Part shown: positions 35,749 to 43,669 of the stretch, piece by piece
Position numbering within the stretch: position 1 is the first letter of the stretch
Layout of the letters: every line of letters begins with the position of its first letter
NCBI RefSeq assembly: GCF_014640435.1
Contig: NZ_BMGY01000002.1
Coordinates: 167,015 to 231,014 of the forward strand
Reading direction: 5' to 3'
DNA: 64,000 nucleotides
DNA from: Hymenobacter frigidus
GTDB taxonomy: Bacteria > Bacteroidota > Bacteroidia > Cytophagales > Hymenobacteraceae
Notes under the pieces: model-generated
The model's input: only the letters and a program-made list of their open reading frames with translations
What the model was told of the DNA's origin: nothing
The model's database searches: none
Position numbers and translations under genes: made by a program

Positions 35749-35895
35749 GTTCGGGTCGGTTTGGCACTGAGACTGGCCCCAAATTCTGTTTTATCGTGCC
35801 GTACTGTTGTGTTTACCTGAGTAACGATGGCCGCAACTGGCGGCATTCGTTTTTGGCTGCTCGCCCGCTGTCGCTTTTCCAAGCAAATCCCGCTG

Positions 35896-38067
35896 ATGTC
35901 CCAACCCCACGCCATTACCAAAACCCTGGCGCTGCCCGACGGCCGCGTTATCTCCATCGAAACTGGCCGGCTGGCCAAATTCGCCGACGGTGCCGTCGTG
36001 GTTCGCCTCGGCGACACCATGCTGCTCGCCACGGTGGTTTCGGCCCCGAGCCAGCGCGACGGGGTTGACTTTCTGCCCCTGTCGGTAGATTACCAGGAGA
36101 AATTCGGCTCGGCCGGCAAGATTCCCGGCTCGTTTCAGCGCCGCGAAGGCCGCCTGAGCGACTACGAAATCCTGGTTTGCCGCCTCGTCGACCGCATCCT
36201 GCGGCCGATGTTCCCTAAAGACTACCACTACGAGGTGCAGGTAATGATTACCCTCATCTCGGCCGATAAAGAAGTGCAGCCCGACGCCCTGGCCGCCCTG
36301 GCCGCCTCGGCTGCTTTGTCGATTTCCGATATTCCGTTTGCTGGTCCGATTTCCGAAGTGCGCGTTGCGCGCATCGACGGCCAGTTCCAGATTAACCCTA
36401 AGACTTCGGACCTGGCCCGTGCCGACATGGACCTGATGGTGGGCGCGACCGCCGACTCCGTGGCCATGGTGGAAGGTGCCATGAAGGAGGTGAGCGAGGA
36501 GGAAATGGTGGCGGCCATTGCCTTCGGTCACGAAGCCATCAAGGCCCAGTGCCAGATGCAGAAAGAGTTGGCCGAGGCCGTCGGCCGCACCGCCGACTCG
36601 CCGACTCGCGAGTATCCCAAGTACGAGGAGAACGAGGAGTTGAAAAAGACGATTCTGGACGCTGTGTACCAGGGCGCTTACGATGTAGCCCGTAGCGGTA
36701 ACACCAGCAAAGGTGGCCGTAAGGAAGGCTTCTCGAAGGTGAAAAAAGCTACCTTAGAGCATTTGCTGGCCGTGAATGCGGAGCTGAACATGAAGATGTT
36801 CAGCCGCTACTATGGCTTGGCCGAGAAGAAGGCCATTCGCGACATGATGGTGAAGGAGCGGGTGCGCCTCGACGGTCGCCAGCTCACCGAAATCCGCCCC
36901 ATTTGGTCGGAAATCAACTACCTGCCCGGTGCGCACGGTTCGGCCATTTTCACCCGCGGCGAAACTCAGAGCCTGACCACGGCCACGCTTGGCACCAAGC
37001 TCGATGAGCAGATTGTGGACCAGCCACTGGCGAAGGGCTACTCGAAATTCATGCTGCACTACAACTTCCCCGGTTTCTCAACCGGCGAAGTGAAGCCGAA
37101 CCGGGGCGCTGGCCGCCGCGAAATCGGTCACGGCAACCTGGCGCTGCGCTCGCTGAAGCAAGTGCTGCCGCCCGATGATGAGAACCCCTACACCATCCGC
37201 ATCGTGTCGGACATCCTGGAGTCGAACGGCTCCAGCTCGATGGCTACGGTGTGCGCCGGTTCGCTGGCGCTGATGGACGCGGGCGTGAAGATTTCGGGTG
37301 CCGTGGCGGGTATCGCCATGGGTTTGGTGCAGGATAAGGAGACCGGCGAATACGCCGTGCTGAGCGACATTCTCGGCGACGAGGACCACCTCGGCGACAT
37401 GGACTTCAAAGTGACCGGCACTGAGAAAGGCATTTGCGCCTGCCAGATGGACATCAAAATCCAGGGCTTGAGCAACGAGATTCTGACCGCTGCGCTGCAC
37501 CAGGCCCGCGAGGGCCGTCTGCACATTCTGGGTGAAATGGCCAAGACCATTGCCGCCCCGGCGGCTGAGCTGAAGGCGCACACGCCCCGCTCGCACAAAA
37601 TGTTGATTGACAAAGAATTCATTGGTGCCATCATCGGGCCGGGCGGCAAGGTTATCCAGCAAATCCAGAAGGATACCAACGCCACGGTCATCATCGAGGA
37701 GAAGGACGAGAAGGGCCACGTAAGCATTTACGCCGCCAACCAAGATGATATGCAGGGCGCTATCGACCGCATCAGGGCCATTGCGGCGCAGCCGGAAGTG
37801 GGCGAAATTTACAAGGGCAAGGTGCGCAGCATTCAGCCCTACGGCGCTTTCGTGGAAATCATGCCGGGCAAAGACGGCTTGCTGCACATCTCGGAAGTGA
37901 CGCACGAGCGGATTCAGACGCTGGAAGGCTTGCTGGAAGTGGGCCAGGACATTGACGTGAAACTGGTGGAAATCGACAAGAAAACCGGCAAGTACCGGCT
38001 CTCGCGCAAGGTGCTGTTGCCCAAGCCCGAGGCGGCTGCGGCCAGCAACGGCGAAGCCCAAGCGTAG
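35896..38067 (+). CDS. pnp: Polyribonucleotide nucleotidyltransferase (PNPase)
   Basis: Product of 723 residues from ATG 35896. The frame is open to 35827, but the conserved start [17 protein letters not shown] fits the later ATG. There are two RNase PH domains (residues about 15-230 and 335-550) with [19 protein letters not shown] and [12 protein letters not shown] domain ([20 protein letters not shown]) and an S1 domain ([20 protein letters not shown]) follow. It degrades RNA phosphorolytically from the 3' end and forms a trimer. It probably has its own promoter after the rpsO terminator. Confidence 0.97.
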   Translation: MSQPHAITKTLALPDGRVISIETGRLAKFADGAVVVRLGDTMLLATVVSAPSQRDGVDFLPLSVDYQEKFGSAGKIPGSFQRREGRLSDYEILVCRLVDRILRPMFPKDYHYEVQVMITLISADKEVQPDALAALAASAALSISDIPFAGPISEVRVARIDGQFQINPKTSDLARADMDLMVGATADSVAMVEGAMKEVSEEEMVAAIAFGHEAIKAQCQMQKELAEAVGRTADSPTREYPKYEENEELKKTILDAVYQGAYDVARSGNTSKGGRKEGFSKVKKATLEHLLAVNAELNMKMFSRYYGLAEKKAIRDMMVKERVRLDGRQLTEIRPIWSEINYLPGAHGSAIFTRGETQSLTTATLGTKLDEQIVDQPLAKGYSKFMLHYNFPGFSTGEVKPNRGAGRREIGHGNLALRSLKQVLPPDDENPYTIRIVSDILESNGSSSMATVCAGSLALMDAGVKISGAVAGIAMGLVQDKETGEYAVLSDILGDEDHLGDMDFKVTGTEKGICACQMDIKIQGLSNEILTAALHQAREGRLHILGEMAKTIAAPAAELKAHTPRSHKMLIDKEFIGAIIGPGGKVIQQIQKDTNATVIIEEKDEKGHVSIYAANQDDMQGAIDRIRAIAAQPEVGEIYKGKVRSIQPYGAFVEIMPGKDGLLHISEVTHERIQTLEGLLEVGQDIDVKLVEIDKKTGKYRLSRKVLLPKPEAAAASNGEAQA

Positions 38068-38078
38068 CTACGTTAAGC

Positions 38079-38128
38079 GTCCCGAACTAATGTCAGAGCA
38101 AGCCTGTTGGTTTCCTCTGACTTAGGGA
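38079..38128. other. Long imperfect hairpin between pnp and rpoD
   Basis: Outer GTCCC/GGGAC and inner TGTCAGAG/CTCTGAC can pair with a bulge. No T tract follows, so it may be an mRNA processing or stability element rather than a terminator. Confidence 0.4.
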
Positions 38129-38189
38129 CACGCCAATACGGCTTTTTCTTTCGTGTAAATCCCATTAGATATCGTTCTTACCCAGTCCC

Positions 38190-39053
38190 ATGAGACAGCT
38201 AAAAATCAGCAAGCAGATTACCAATCGCGAGAGCCAGTCGCTGGATAAATACCTCCAGGAGATTGGTAAGGTGGATTTGCTCACGCCCGACGAGGAGGTA
38301 ACGCTCGCGCAGCGTATCCGCGACGGCGACCAGCAGGCGCTGGAAAAGCTGACCAAGGCTAACCTGCGCTTCGTGGTGTCGGTGGCCAAGCAATACCAGA
38401 ACCAGGGTCTTTCGCTCGGTGACTTGATTAACGAGGGCAACCTCGGTCTTATCAAAGCCGCCAAGCGTTTTGATGAAACCCGCGGCTTTAAATTTATCTC
38501 TTATGCCGTGTGGTGGATTCGTCAGTCCATCCTCCAGGCCTTGGCCGAGCAGAGCCGCATCGTGCGTTTGCCCTTGAACCGCGTGGGTTCGCTGAACAAA
38601 ATCAGCAAATCCTTTTCGGAACTGGAGCAGAAATTTGAGCGGGAGCCCTCGCCCGAAGAAATTGCCGAAGTACTCGAATTGACTACCTCCGAAGTGGTGG
38701 ATACGCTGAAAATCAGCGGCCGCCACGTATCGGTGGATGCGCCGTTTGTGCAGGGTGAGGAAAACCGTCTGCTCGACGTGCTCGAGAACGAGGACGAGGA
38801 TTCGCCCGACATGGCGCTGATGAACGACTCGCTCCGCAAGGAAGTGCAGCGCGCCCTGAGCACGCTCACCAAGCGCGAAGCCGATGTCATCACGCTCTAC
38901 TTCGGGCTGAACGGCGAATCGGCGCTGACGCTGGAAGAAATCGGCGAGAAGTTTAACCTGACTCGCGAGCGGGTGCGCCAGATTAAGGAGAAGGCCATTC
39001 GGCGCTTGCGGCACACGTCGCGCTCGAAAGCGCTGAAGCCTTATCTGGGTTAA
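38190..39053 (+). CDS. rpoD: RNA polymerase sigma factor RpoD (primary sigma, Bacteroidota type)
   Basis: Product of 287 residues. The protein lacks region 1.1 and starts almost at region 1.2 ([20 protein letters not shown]), as is usual for the primary sigma of Bacteroidota. Region 2 shows [20 protein letters not shown] and [20 protein letters not shown]. Region 3 and region 4 follow, the latter with [20 protein letters not shown] for -33 recognition. It directs housekeeping transcription from TTTG/TAnnTTTG promoters such as the one proposed for rpsO. Confidence 0.96.
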   Translation: MRQLKISKQITNRESQSLDKYLQEIGKVDLLTPDEEVTLAQRIRDGDQQALEKLTKANLRFVVSVAKQYQNQGLSLGDLINEGNLGLIKAAKRFDETRGFKFISYAVWWIRQSILQALAEQSRIVRLPLNRVGSLNKISKSFSELEQKFEREPSPEEIAEVLELTTSEVVDTLKISGRHVSVDAPFVQGEENRLLDVLENEDEDSPDMALMNDSLRKEVQRALSTLTKREADVITLYFGLNGESALTLEEIGEKFNLTRERVRQIKEKAIRRLRHTSRSKALKPYLG

Positions 39054-39072
39054 TCAATTAGTTTTGTAGAAT

Positions 39073-39104
39073 AAAAAACCCCGACCGTCAGGTTGGGGTT
39101 TTTT
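39073..39104 (+). terminator. Terminator after rpoD
   Basis: AAAAAACCCCGACC pairs with GGTTGGGGTTTTTT with a 4-base loop, 20 bp after the rpoD stop. Confidence 0.9.
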
Positions 39105-39124
39105 GTACAGCTAGGTGACGGGGA

Positions 39125-39210
39125 CGTAGTGCGAAGCGGTGCTTTGCCTTTACACGCCGACAATGGCTTTATATCCATCGTTCAACGATGCGCGAAGCAG
39201 GGCTTCGCGC
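39125..39210. repeat. REP-like palindromes before trxB
   Basis: Two hairpins: GCGAAGC...GCTTTGC (39131-39147) and a perfect GCGCGAAGC/GCTTCGCGC (39190-39210), with CATCG/CGATG between them. The shared GCGAAGC core suggests a paired REP unit. A spurious upstream start for trxB (39188) falls inside it. Confidence 0.65.
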
Positions 39211-39223
39211 CATAGCACACAAA

Positions 39224-40159
39224 ATGTCTGAACACATCAAATGCCTGATTATCGGCTCCGGCCCGGCCGGATACACCGCCGCCATCTACGCCGCCCGCGC
39301 CAACATGGTGCCTGTTATGTACATGGGTTTGCAGCCCGGCGGGCAGCTCACCATTACGAATGACGTGGAGAATTTTCCCGGCTACGCCGACGGCGTGAAC
39401 GGCCCGCAGATGATGGAAGACCTGAAAAAGCAGGCCAGCCGTTTCGGTACCGACATCCGCTACGGCATTGCCACGGCGGTGGATTTCTCGGTACATCCGC
39501 GTAAAGTCACCATCGATGAGTCGTTGGAGCTGACGGCTGATACCGTAATCATTGCTACCGGTGCCTCGGCCAAGTGGCTGGGTATTCCCTCGGAAGCCCG
39601 GCTGAATGGTTCGGGCGTTTCGGCCTGCGCGGTGTGCGACGGTTTCTTCTACCGAGGTCAGGAGGTCGCCATTGTGGGGGCCGGCGACACGGCGGCGGAG
39701 GAAGCCACGTACCTGGCCAACATGTGCAGCAAGGTGACCATGATTGTGCGCAAAAGCGAGATGAAAGCCTCGAAAATCATGCAGCAGCGCGTGCTGGACA
39801 ACCCCAAGATTGAGGTGCTGTTCAACACCGTGACCGATGAGATTCTGGGCGAGCACGTCGTGGAAGGCGTACGCGTAAAAAACATATTGACGCATGAAAC
39901 CCGCGAAATTGCGCTGACCGGCTTCTTTATTGCCATTGGCCACGAGCCAAATTCCAAGATTTTTCAGCCCTACCTGCACCACGACGAGCAAGGCTATCTG
40001 AAAACCCTGCCCGGTACCAGCAAGACCAACCTGGACGGCATTTTCGCATGCGGCGATGTGCAGGACTTTACCTACCGCCAAGCCGTGACGGCCGCCGGCA
40101 CGGGCTGCATGGCCGCGCTGGATGCCGAGCGCTATCTGGCCGCGCTTGGCGCACACTAA
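39224..40159 (+). CDS. trxB: Thioredoxin reductase
   Basis: Product of 311 residues from ATG 39224; an in-frame ATG at 39188 lies in a REP-like repeat and is rejected. The FAD site is LIIGSGPAGYTAAIYAARA, the redox-active pair lies in SACAVCDGFF, the NADPH site is AIVGAGDTAAEEATYLA and the C-terminal FAD motif is IFACGDVQD. It reduces thioredoxin with NADPH in the cytosol. It stands in a housekeeping block and close to bshB1, another thiol-redox gene. Confidence 0.96.
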   Translation: MSEHIKCLIIGSGPAGYTAAIYAARANMVPVMYMGLQPGGQLTITNDVENFPGYADGVNGPQMMEDLKKQASRFGTDIRYGIATAVDFSVHPRKVTIDESLELTADTVIIATGASAKWLGIPSEARLNGSGVSACAVCDGFFYRGQEVAIVGAGDTAAEEATYLANMCSKVTMIVRKSEMKASKIMQQRVLDNPKIEVLFNTVTDEILGEHVVEGVRVKNILTHETREIALTGFFIAIGHEPNSKIFQPYLHHDEQGYLKTLPGTSKTNLDGIFACGDVQDFTYRQAVTAAGTGCMAALDAERYLAALGAH

Positions 40160-40270
40160 ATTGCCATTTGCAGCGTGTTGGGGAAGGCCTGGCCTTTCTG
40201 CACACCGATGTATTAGACTGAACGGCACGGGCCGGGGCGTGTATAAGCCCCGGTTACGGCCTTTTCCTGT

Positions 40271-41407
40271 TTGCTTTTGATTTTTCTGAAAACAACTTAC
40301 TGGCGGTCAGCGCTGCTATTGCTGGCGCTCGTGCTACTGCTGGCCGGGCTGAATCCAGCCTTGGCGCAGCGCCGCAAGACCCCACGCCCGAAGGCGAAGG
40401 CCGGCAGCACCACCGGCAAATCAGACTTCTTCCGCATTAAAACGCCGAAGATGCGCTATGTGCGCCCCGATACCACCACGGTCATCGAAACCGAGGAATT
40501 GCCCGACGATAATTCCGACGCGGCAAAATCCATCTTCTTTAACCCGGCCAAAAAGCTCAGCATCGTCAGCGAGGACACGTCGACGCTCAACCTCGGCGGG
40601 CAGGAGATTGTGGAGATGTCGGAAGAGGTGTTGATTGACTCCTCGTGGGTGAAAGTGGCCGGCTACTATTCCATCTGGGACACGCACACCGTGAACCCGT
40701 ACCGAGTGGACGGCCGCAGCTACCGCGACTCGCTGAAGCTGCACCTTATCGACCCGCCCCGGCAGCGCTACGCCAAAATGCCGTTGGTGTCGACGCCCAT
40801 TACTTCGGGTTTTGCCTTCCGGGGCTACCGCTGGCACTACGGCATGGACCTGGACCTGGAAACCGGCGACTCGGTGCGCACCGTGTACGATGGCGTGGTG
40901 CGTATCAATGCCTGGGACGGTGGCGGCTACGGCAACTACATTCTGGTGCGCCACTACAACGGCCTGGAAACGATTTACGGCCATATGAGCAAGGCCTTGG
41001 TGCCGGTGGGTACCTTTGTGAAGGCGGGGCAGCTCATTGGCTATGGCGGCAGCACGGGGCGCAGCACGGGCTCGCACCTGCACTTTGAGGTGCGCTACCA
41101 GGGCAACCCCATCAACCCGACCCTGATGTATGATTTCCCCGGCTACAAGCTGCGGCACGACAACTTCACCATTACTTCGCAGCTCTTCAACTATTACAGC
41201 CGGGCCGTGGGGCGCAGCCGCAGCAGCGGAAGTCGTGGCCGGAGTGGTTCGCCATCCCGCGCCCGGCAGATGGTGACGCACAAGGTGCGCTCGGGCGATA
41301 CGCTTTCGGAGGTAGCCGAAAAGTATGGGGTGCGCGTAAGCACCCTCAAAAAGTTGAACCCGGGCGCGAAAACGCTGCAACCCGGCAAAAAGCTACGCAT
41401 TAAGTAG
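40271..41407 (+). CDS. Secreted M23 peptidase with LysM domain, TTG start
   Basis: Product of about 378 residues. A hydrophobic signal (SALLLLALVLLLAGLNPALA) sits right at the N-terminus, but there is no ATG before it. The frame is closed by a stop at 40244, so the start must be TTG 40271 or TTG 40277. The M23 fold shows YHYGMDLDL-type zinc ligands (WHYGMDLDLETGD) and the second motif SHLHFEVRYQGNPINP. A Ser/Arg-rich linker leads to a C-terminal LysM (VRSGDTLSEVAEKYGV). It probably cuts peptidoglycan crosslinks in the periplasm or activates amidases. Confidence 0.9.
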   Translation: MLLIFLKTTYWRSALLLLALVLLLAGLNPALAQRRKTPRPKAKAGSTTGKSDFFRIKTPKMRYVRPDTTTVIETEELPDDNSDAAKSIFFNPAKKLSIVSEDTSTLNLGGQEIVEMSEEVLIDSSWVKVAGYYSIWDTHTVNPYRVDGRSYRDSLKLHLIDPPRQRYAKMPLVSTPITSGFAFRGYRWHYGMDLDLETGDSVRTVYDGVVRINAWDGGGYGNYILVRHYNGLETIYGHMSKALVPVGTFVKAGQLIGYGGSTGRSTGSHLHFEVRYQGNPINPTLMYDFPGYKLRHDNFTITSQLFNYYSRAVGRSRSSGSRGRSGSPSRARQMVTHKVRSGDTLSEVAEKYGVRVSTLKKLNPGAKTLQPGKKLRIK

Positions 41408-41422
41408 GGCTATTCCAGGCCC

Positions 41423-41464
41423 AAAAAGAACGTCATGCTGCATGCAGCGTGACGTTCTTTTTTG
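41423..41464 (+). terminator. Terminator after M23 peptidase gene
   Basis: AAAAAGAACGTCA...TGACGTTCTTTTTT with an inner GCTGCATGCAGC forms a near-perfect hairpin. The AGAACGTCA arm resembles the palindrome at 23244-23384, so a mobile palindrome may have been recruited as terminator. Confidence 0.85.
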
Positions 41465-41491
41465 TTTTCCAACGTTTTAAGTAAACCGATA

Positions 41492-42211
41492 ATGAAACTG
41501 GATATTCTGGCGCTGGGCGCTCACCCTGACGACGTAGAAATGTCGTGCACCGGCACGCTGCTGGCTGCCATGGCGGTAGGCAAGACCGTGGGCATTGTCG
41601 ATTTTACGCGAGGCGAATTGGGCACCCGTGGTACCCCGGCCACCCGGGCCGCCGAGGCGGCTGCTTCCAATAAAATCCTCGGTATCGAGGTGCGCGAAAA
41701 TCTGGGCCTGCCCGATGGCTTTTTTCGCAACGAGCGGGAGCACCAGCTGCCGCTTATCGCTGCTATTCGCCGCTATCAGCCCGATGTGGTGCTTTGCAAC
41801 GCCATTCACGACCGGCATCCTGACCACGGCCGCGCCGCTCAGTTGGCTTCGGATGCCTGCTTCCTGGCGGGCCTGCGCATGATTGAGACTTTAGGGGATG
41901 ATGGCCTGCCGCAGGCTGCCTGGCGGCCCAAAAACGTGTATCACTACATTCAGGACCGACAATTGCCGCCTGCTTTTGTGGTGGATATCACACCTTACTG
42001 GGCCAAGAAGTGGGAGGCCATTCAGGCGTTCAAAACCCAGTTTTTTGACCCCGAAAGCACGGAGCCGCAAACGTATTTGTCAAGCCAGACTTTTGCCCAT
42101 TTCATGGAAGCGCGGGCCCGGGAGTTCGGCCACATCATCGGCGTCGAGTTTGGCGAGGGCTTTACGGTGGCGCGGCCAGTGGGCGTGCGCGAAGTGGGTG
42201 ACTTGCTGTAG
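41492..42211 (+). CDS. bshB1: Bacillithiol biosynthesis deacetylase BshB1
   Basis: Product of 239 residues. It belongs to the LmbE/PIG-L family. The zinc motif AHPDDVE (with GAHPDDVEMSCTGTL) is at the N-terminus and the second metal/catalytic part is HDRHPDHGRAAQLA. NVYHYIQDRQLPPAFVVDI and the C-terminal GVEFGEGF match the BshB1 branch. It removes the acetyl group from GlcNAc-malate, the second step of bacillithiol synthesis, in the cytoplasm. The bshA and bshC genes are not in this window, as is usual for Bacteroidota. Confidence 0.92.
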   Translation: MKLDILALGAHPDDVEMSCTGTLLAAMAVGKTVGIVDFTRGELGTRGTPATRAAEAAASNKILGIEVRENLGLPDGFFRNEREHQLPLIAAIRRYQPDVVLCNAIHDRHPDHGRAAQLASDACFLAGLRMIETLGDDGLPQAAWRPKNVYHYIQDRQLPPAFVVDITPYWAKKWEAIQAFKTQFFDPESTEPQTYLSSQTFAHFMEARAREFGHIIGVEFGEGFTVARPVGVREVGDLL

Positions 42212-42276
42212 GGGATAAGCTGATAGTAGGCGGTGTTCAGCAGCAGCAGCACAGCCTGGCAGAAACCAAACGGAAG

Positions 42277-42298
42277 TTTTTCCCGTTACCACGGAAAA
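42277..42298 (+). promoter_or_regulatory. Candidate operator of the RES-Xre pair
   Basis: TTTTCCCG (42277-42284) and CGGAAAA (42292-42298) form an imperfect dyad about 40 bp in front of the antitoxin start. Xre antitoxins of this type usually repress their own promoter. Binding is not shown. Confidence 0.25.
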
Positions 42299-42336
42299 TA
42301 TTCCCACCTTTGGGTCTGCATTCTTTGCTCATTCTT

Positions 42337-42777
42337 ATGACAGCCGCTGCTTATCCTTCCGCCGTTTACTCGCCTGCTTTGCTGGGGCTGCAGGCCACCG
42401 TGGCCGATTCCTTCGCACTGGTGATGGAAGCCCGCACCGGCGTGCTGGCCAAAACTGCTTTCGATGTGGCCGCGCTACTGCAATTCAGCGCCGATGAACT
42501 GGCTGACTTACTTCACACCACTACCAAAACGCTGCGCACCTACCGGGAAAGCAAGAAGCGCCTCGGCCCCGCCGCCAGCGAGCAGGTACTGAAACTGCTC
42601 GCGCTGGCCCGGCAGGGCGAAGAAGTGTTTGGTAACGTGCCCGCCTTCCGGCGGTGGCTCGACAAGCCCGCCTACGGCCTCGACAACCAGCCACCGTTGG
42701 CCCTGCTCGAAACCAGTGGTGGCATCGACCTGGTGGCCGACGAGGTTGACCGTATTGGCCACGGCGACTTTGCCTAA
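42337..42777 (+). CDS. Xre-type antitoxin with DUF2384 (MbcA/ParS) domain
   Basis: Product of 146 residues. The central helices (FSADELADLLHTTTKTLRTY) form a degenerate helix-turn-helix. The C-terminal 55 residues (GNVPAFRRWLDKPAYGLDNQ, then LLETSGGIDLVADEVDRIGHG) are the toxin-binding DUF2384 domain, in which Trp/Leu and Asp residues are conserved. Proteins of this class neutralise RES toxins by covering the active site and also repress the operon. The toxin gene follows after 12 bp. Both genes look intact. Confidence 0.88.
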   Translation: MTAAAYPSAVYSPALLGLQATVADSFALVMEARTGVLAKTAFDVAALLQFSADELADLLHTTTKTLRTYRESKKRLGPAASEQVLKLLALARQGEEVFGNVPAFRRWLDKPAYGLDNQPPLALLETSGGIDLVADEVDRIGHGDFA

Positions 42778-42789
42778 GCTCGTTCCTGC

Positions 42790-43248
42790 GTGGAAATCTA
42801 CCGCATCTGCCTGGCCAAGTACGCCAGCGAGCTAGTCGCGTCCGGCAACCCCGGACGCTGGAATCTGCGCGGCCAGCTGGTCATCTACGCTGCCGGCAGC
42901 CGCGCCCTGGCCTGCCTCGAAAACGTGGTGCACCGCAGCGGCGAAGGGCTCAACAGCCTCTTCAAAGTCATCCGCATCAACGTACCGGATGCTTTGCTCA
43001 TCGAAGAGCTAACCCTGGACCAGATGCCCCCCGACTGGCAACTGCCGCGCCATTATGCTCGCTGCCAGCCTTTGGGTACCGCGTGGTACCAGCGTCAAAC
43101 GGCGGCGGTGCTGCGGGTGCCGTCCTCCATCATCGCCCACGAGCACAACTACGTGCTCAACACCCGCCACCCGGATTTCGGGCAGATGCGGATTGTTGGG
43201 CGGGAGGATTTTGAATTTGACTCGCGGATTAAGCAGGACGGTTTTTGA
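42790..43248 (+). CDS. RES-domain toxin (NAD+ phosphorylase/ADP-ribosyl type)
   Basis: Product of 152 residues from a GTG start. The RES signature is visible: an N-terminal Arg in YRICLAKYA, GRWNLRGQLVIYAAGSRALA with the aromatic and Ser positions, and LENVVH with the conserved Glu. VPSSIIAHEHNYVLN has the late Ser and Asn. Characterised RES toxins (MbcT, ParT, Res) deplete NAD+ or modify a host enzyme, stopping growth. Together with the Xre gene it is a type II toxin-antitoxin system. Nothing suggests inactivation. Confidence 0.88.
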   Translation: MEIYRICLAKYASELVASGNPGRWNLRGQLVIYAAGSRALACLENVVHRSGEGLNSLFKVIRINVPDALLIEELTLDQMPPDWQLPRHYARCQPLGTAWYQRQTAAVLRVPSSIIAHEHNYVLNTRHPDFGQMRIVGREDFEFDSRIKQDGF

Positions 43249-43595
43249 TTAATGTGCTTTGATTAAGTCGGATTCTCATATCGTGGATAGGCATCTTCGC
43301 TATATTTAATCCCAGCTATGCTGTACAACTCTTTGGCGGTGGTTCAAAACTGAGTGATGTCTGATTTTTCGCTTGTTAATTAATTCAGCTTAAAAACACG
43401 TCAGGATGGCGGGAAGGACGGATATCTACACGGCATAAATTGAGTGCAATACCGAAATCACCAAGCTTCGGACCACCGGCAGTTTATTTACCCGCTGCTA
43501 TAAGAAGGCCTTTTGGAGGAAAAACCTCTGGTTGTAAAAATGCCTAAAATCATCCCCCATCTGCACCCAAGCCGAACACCGGCTCGCCCGGACGT
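43249..43595. other. Gene-free stretch after the RES toxin
   Basis: I see no convincing gene here. It is AT-richer than its surroundings, with some scattered stops in all frames, and may carry decayed sequence. Confidence 0.5.
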
Positions 43596-43634
43596 AAAAG
43601 AGCCGCTCCGACAGTTGTCGGAGCGGCTCTTTTG
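43596..43634. terminator. Symmetric terminator at the 3' end of the repeat-protein gene
   Basis: AAAAGAGCCGCTCCGAC and GTCGGAGCGGCTCTTTT pair perfectly around AGTT. It lies 36 bp beyond the stop codon of the minus-strand gene and can work in both directions. Confidence 0.9.
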
Positions 43635-43669
43635 CTTAGAATAGCGTGTCGTGGACGGGGGTAACCGGC

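Noticed and set aside
35827..35895. Upstream ATG 35827 as the pnp start
   Set aside because: It adds 23 residues with no PNPase similarity; the conserved protein begins at 35896.
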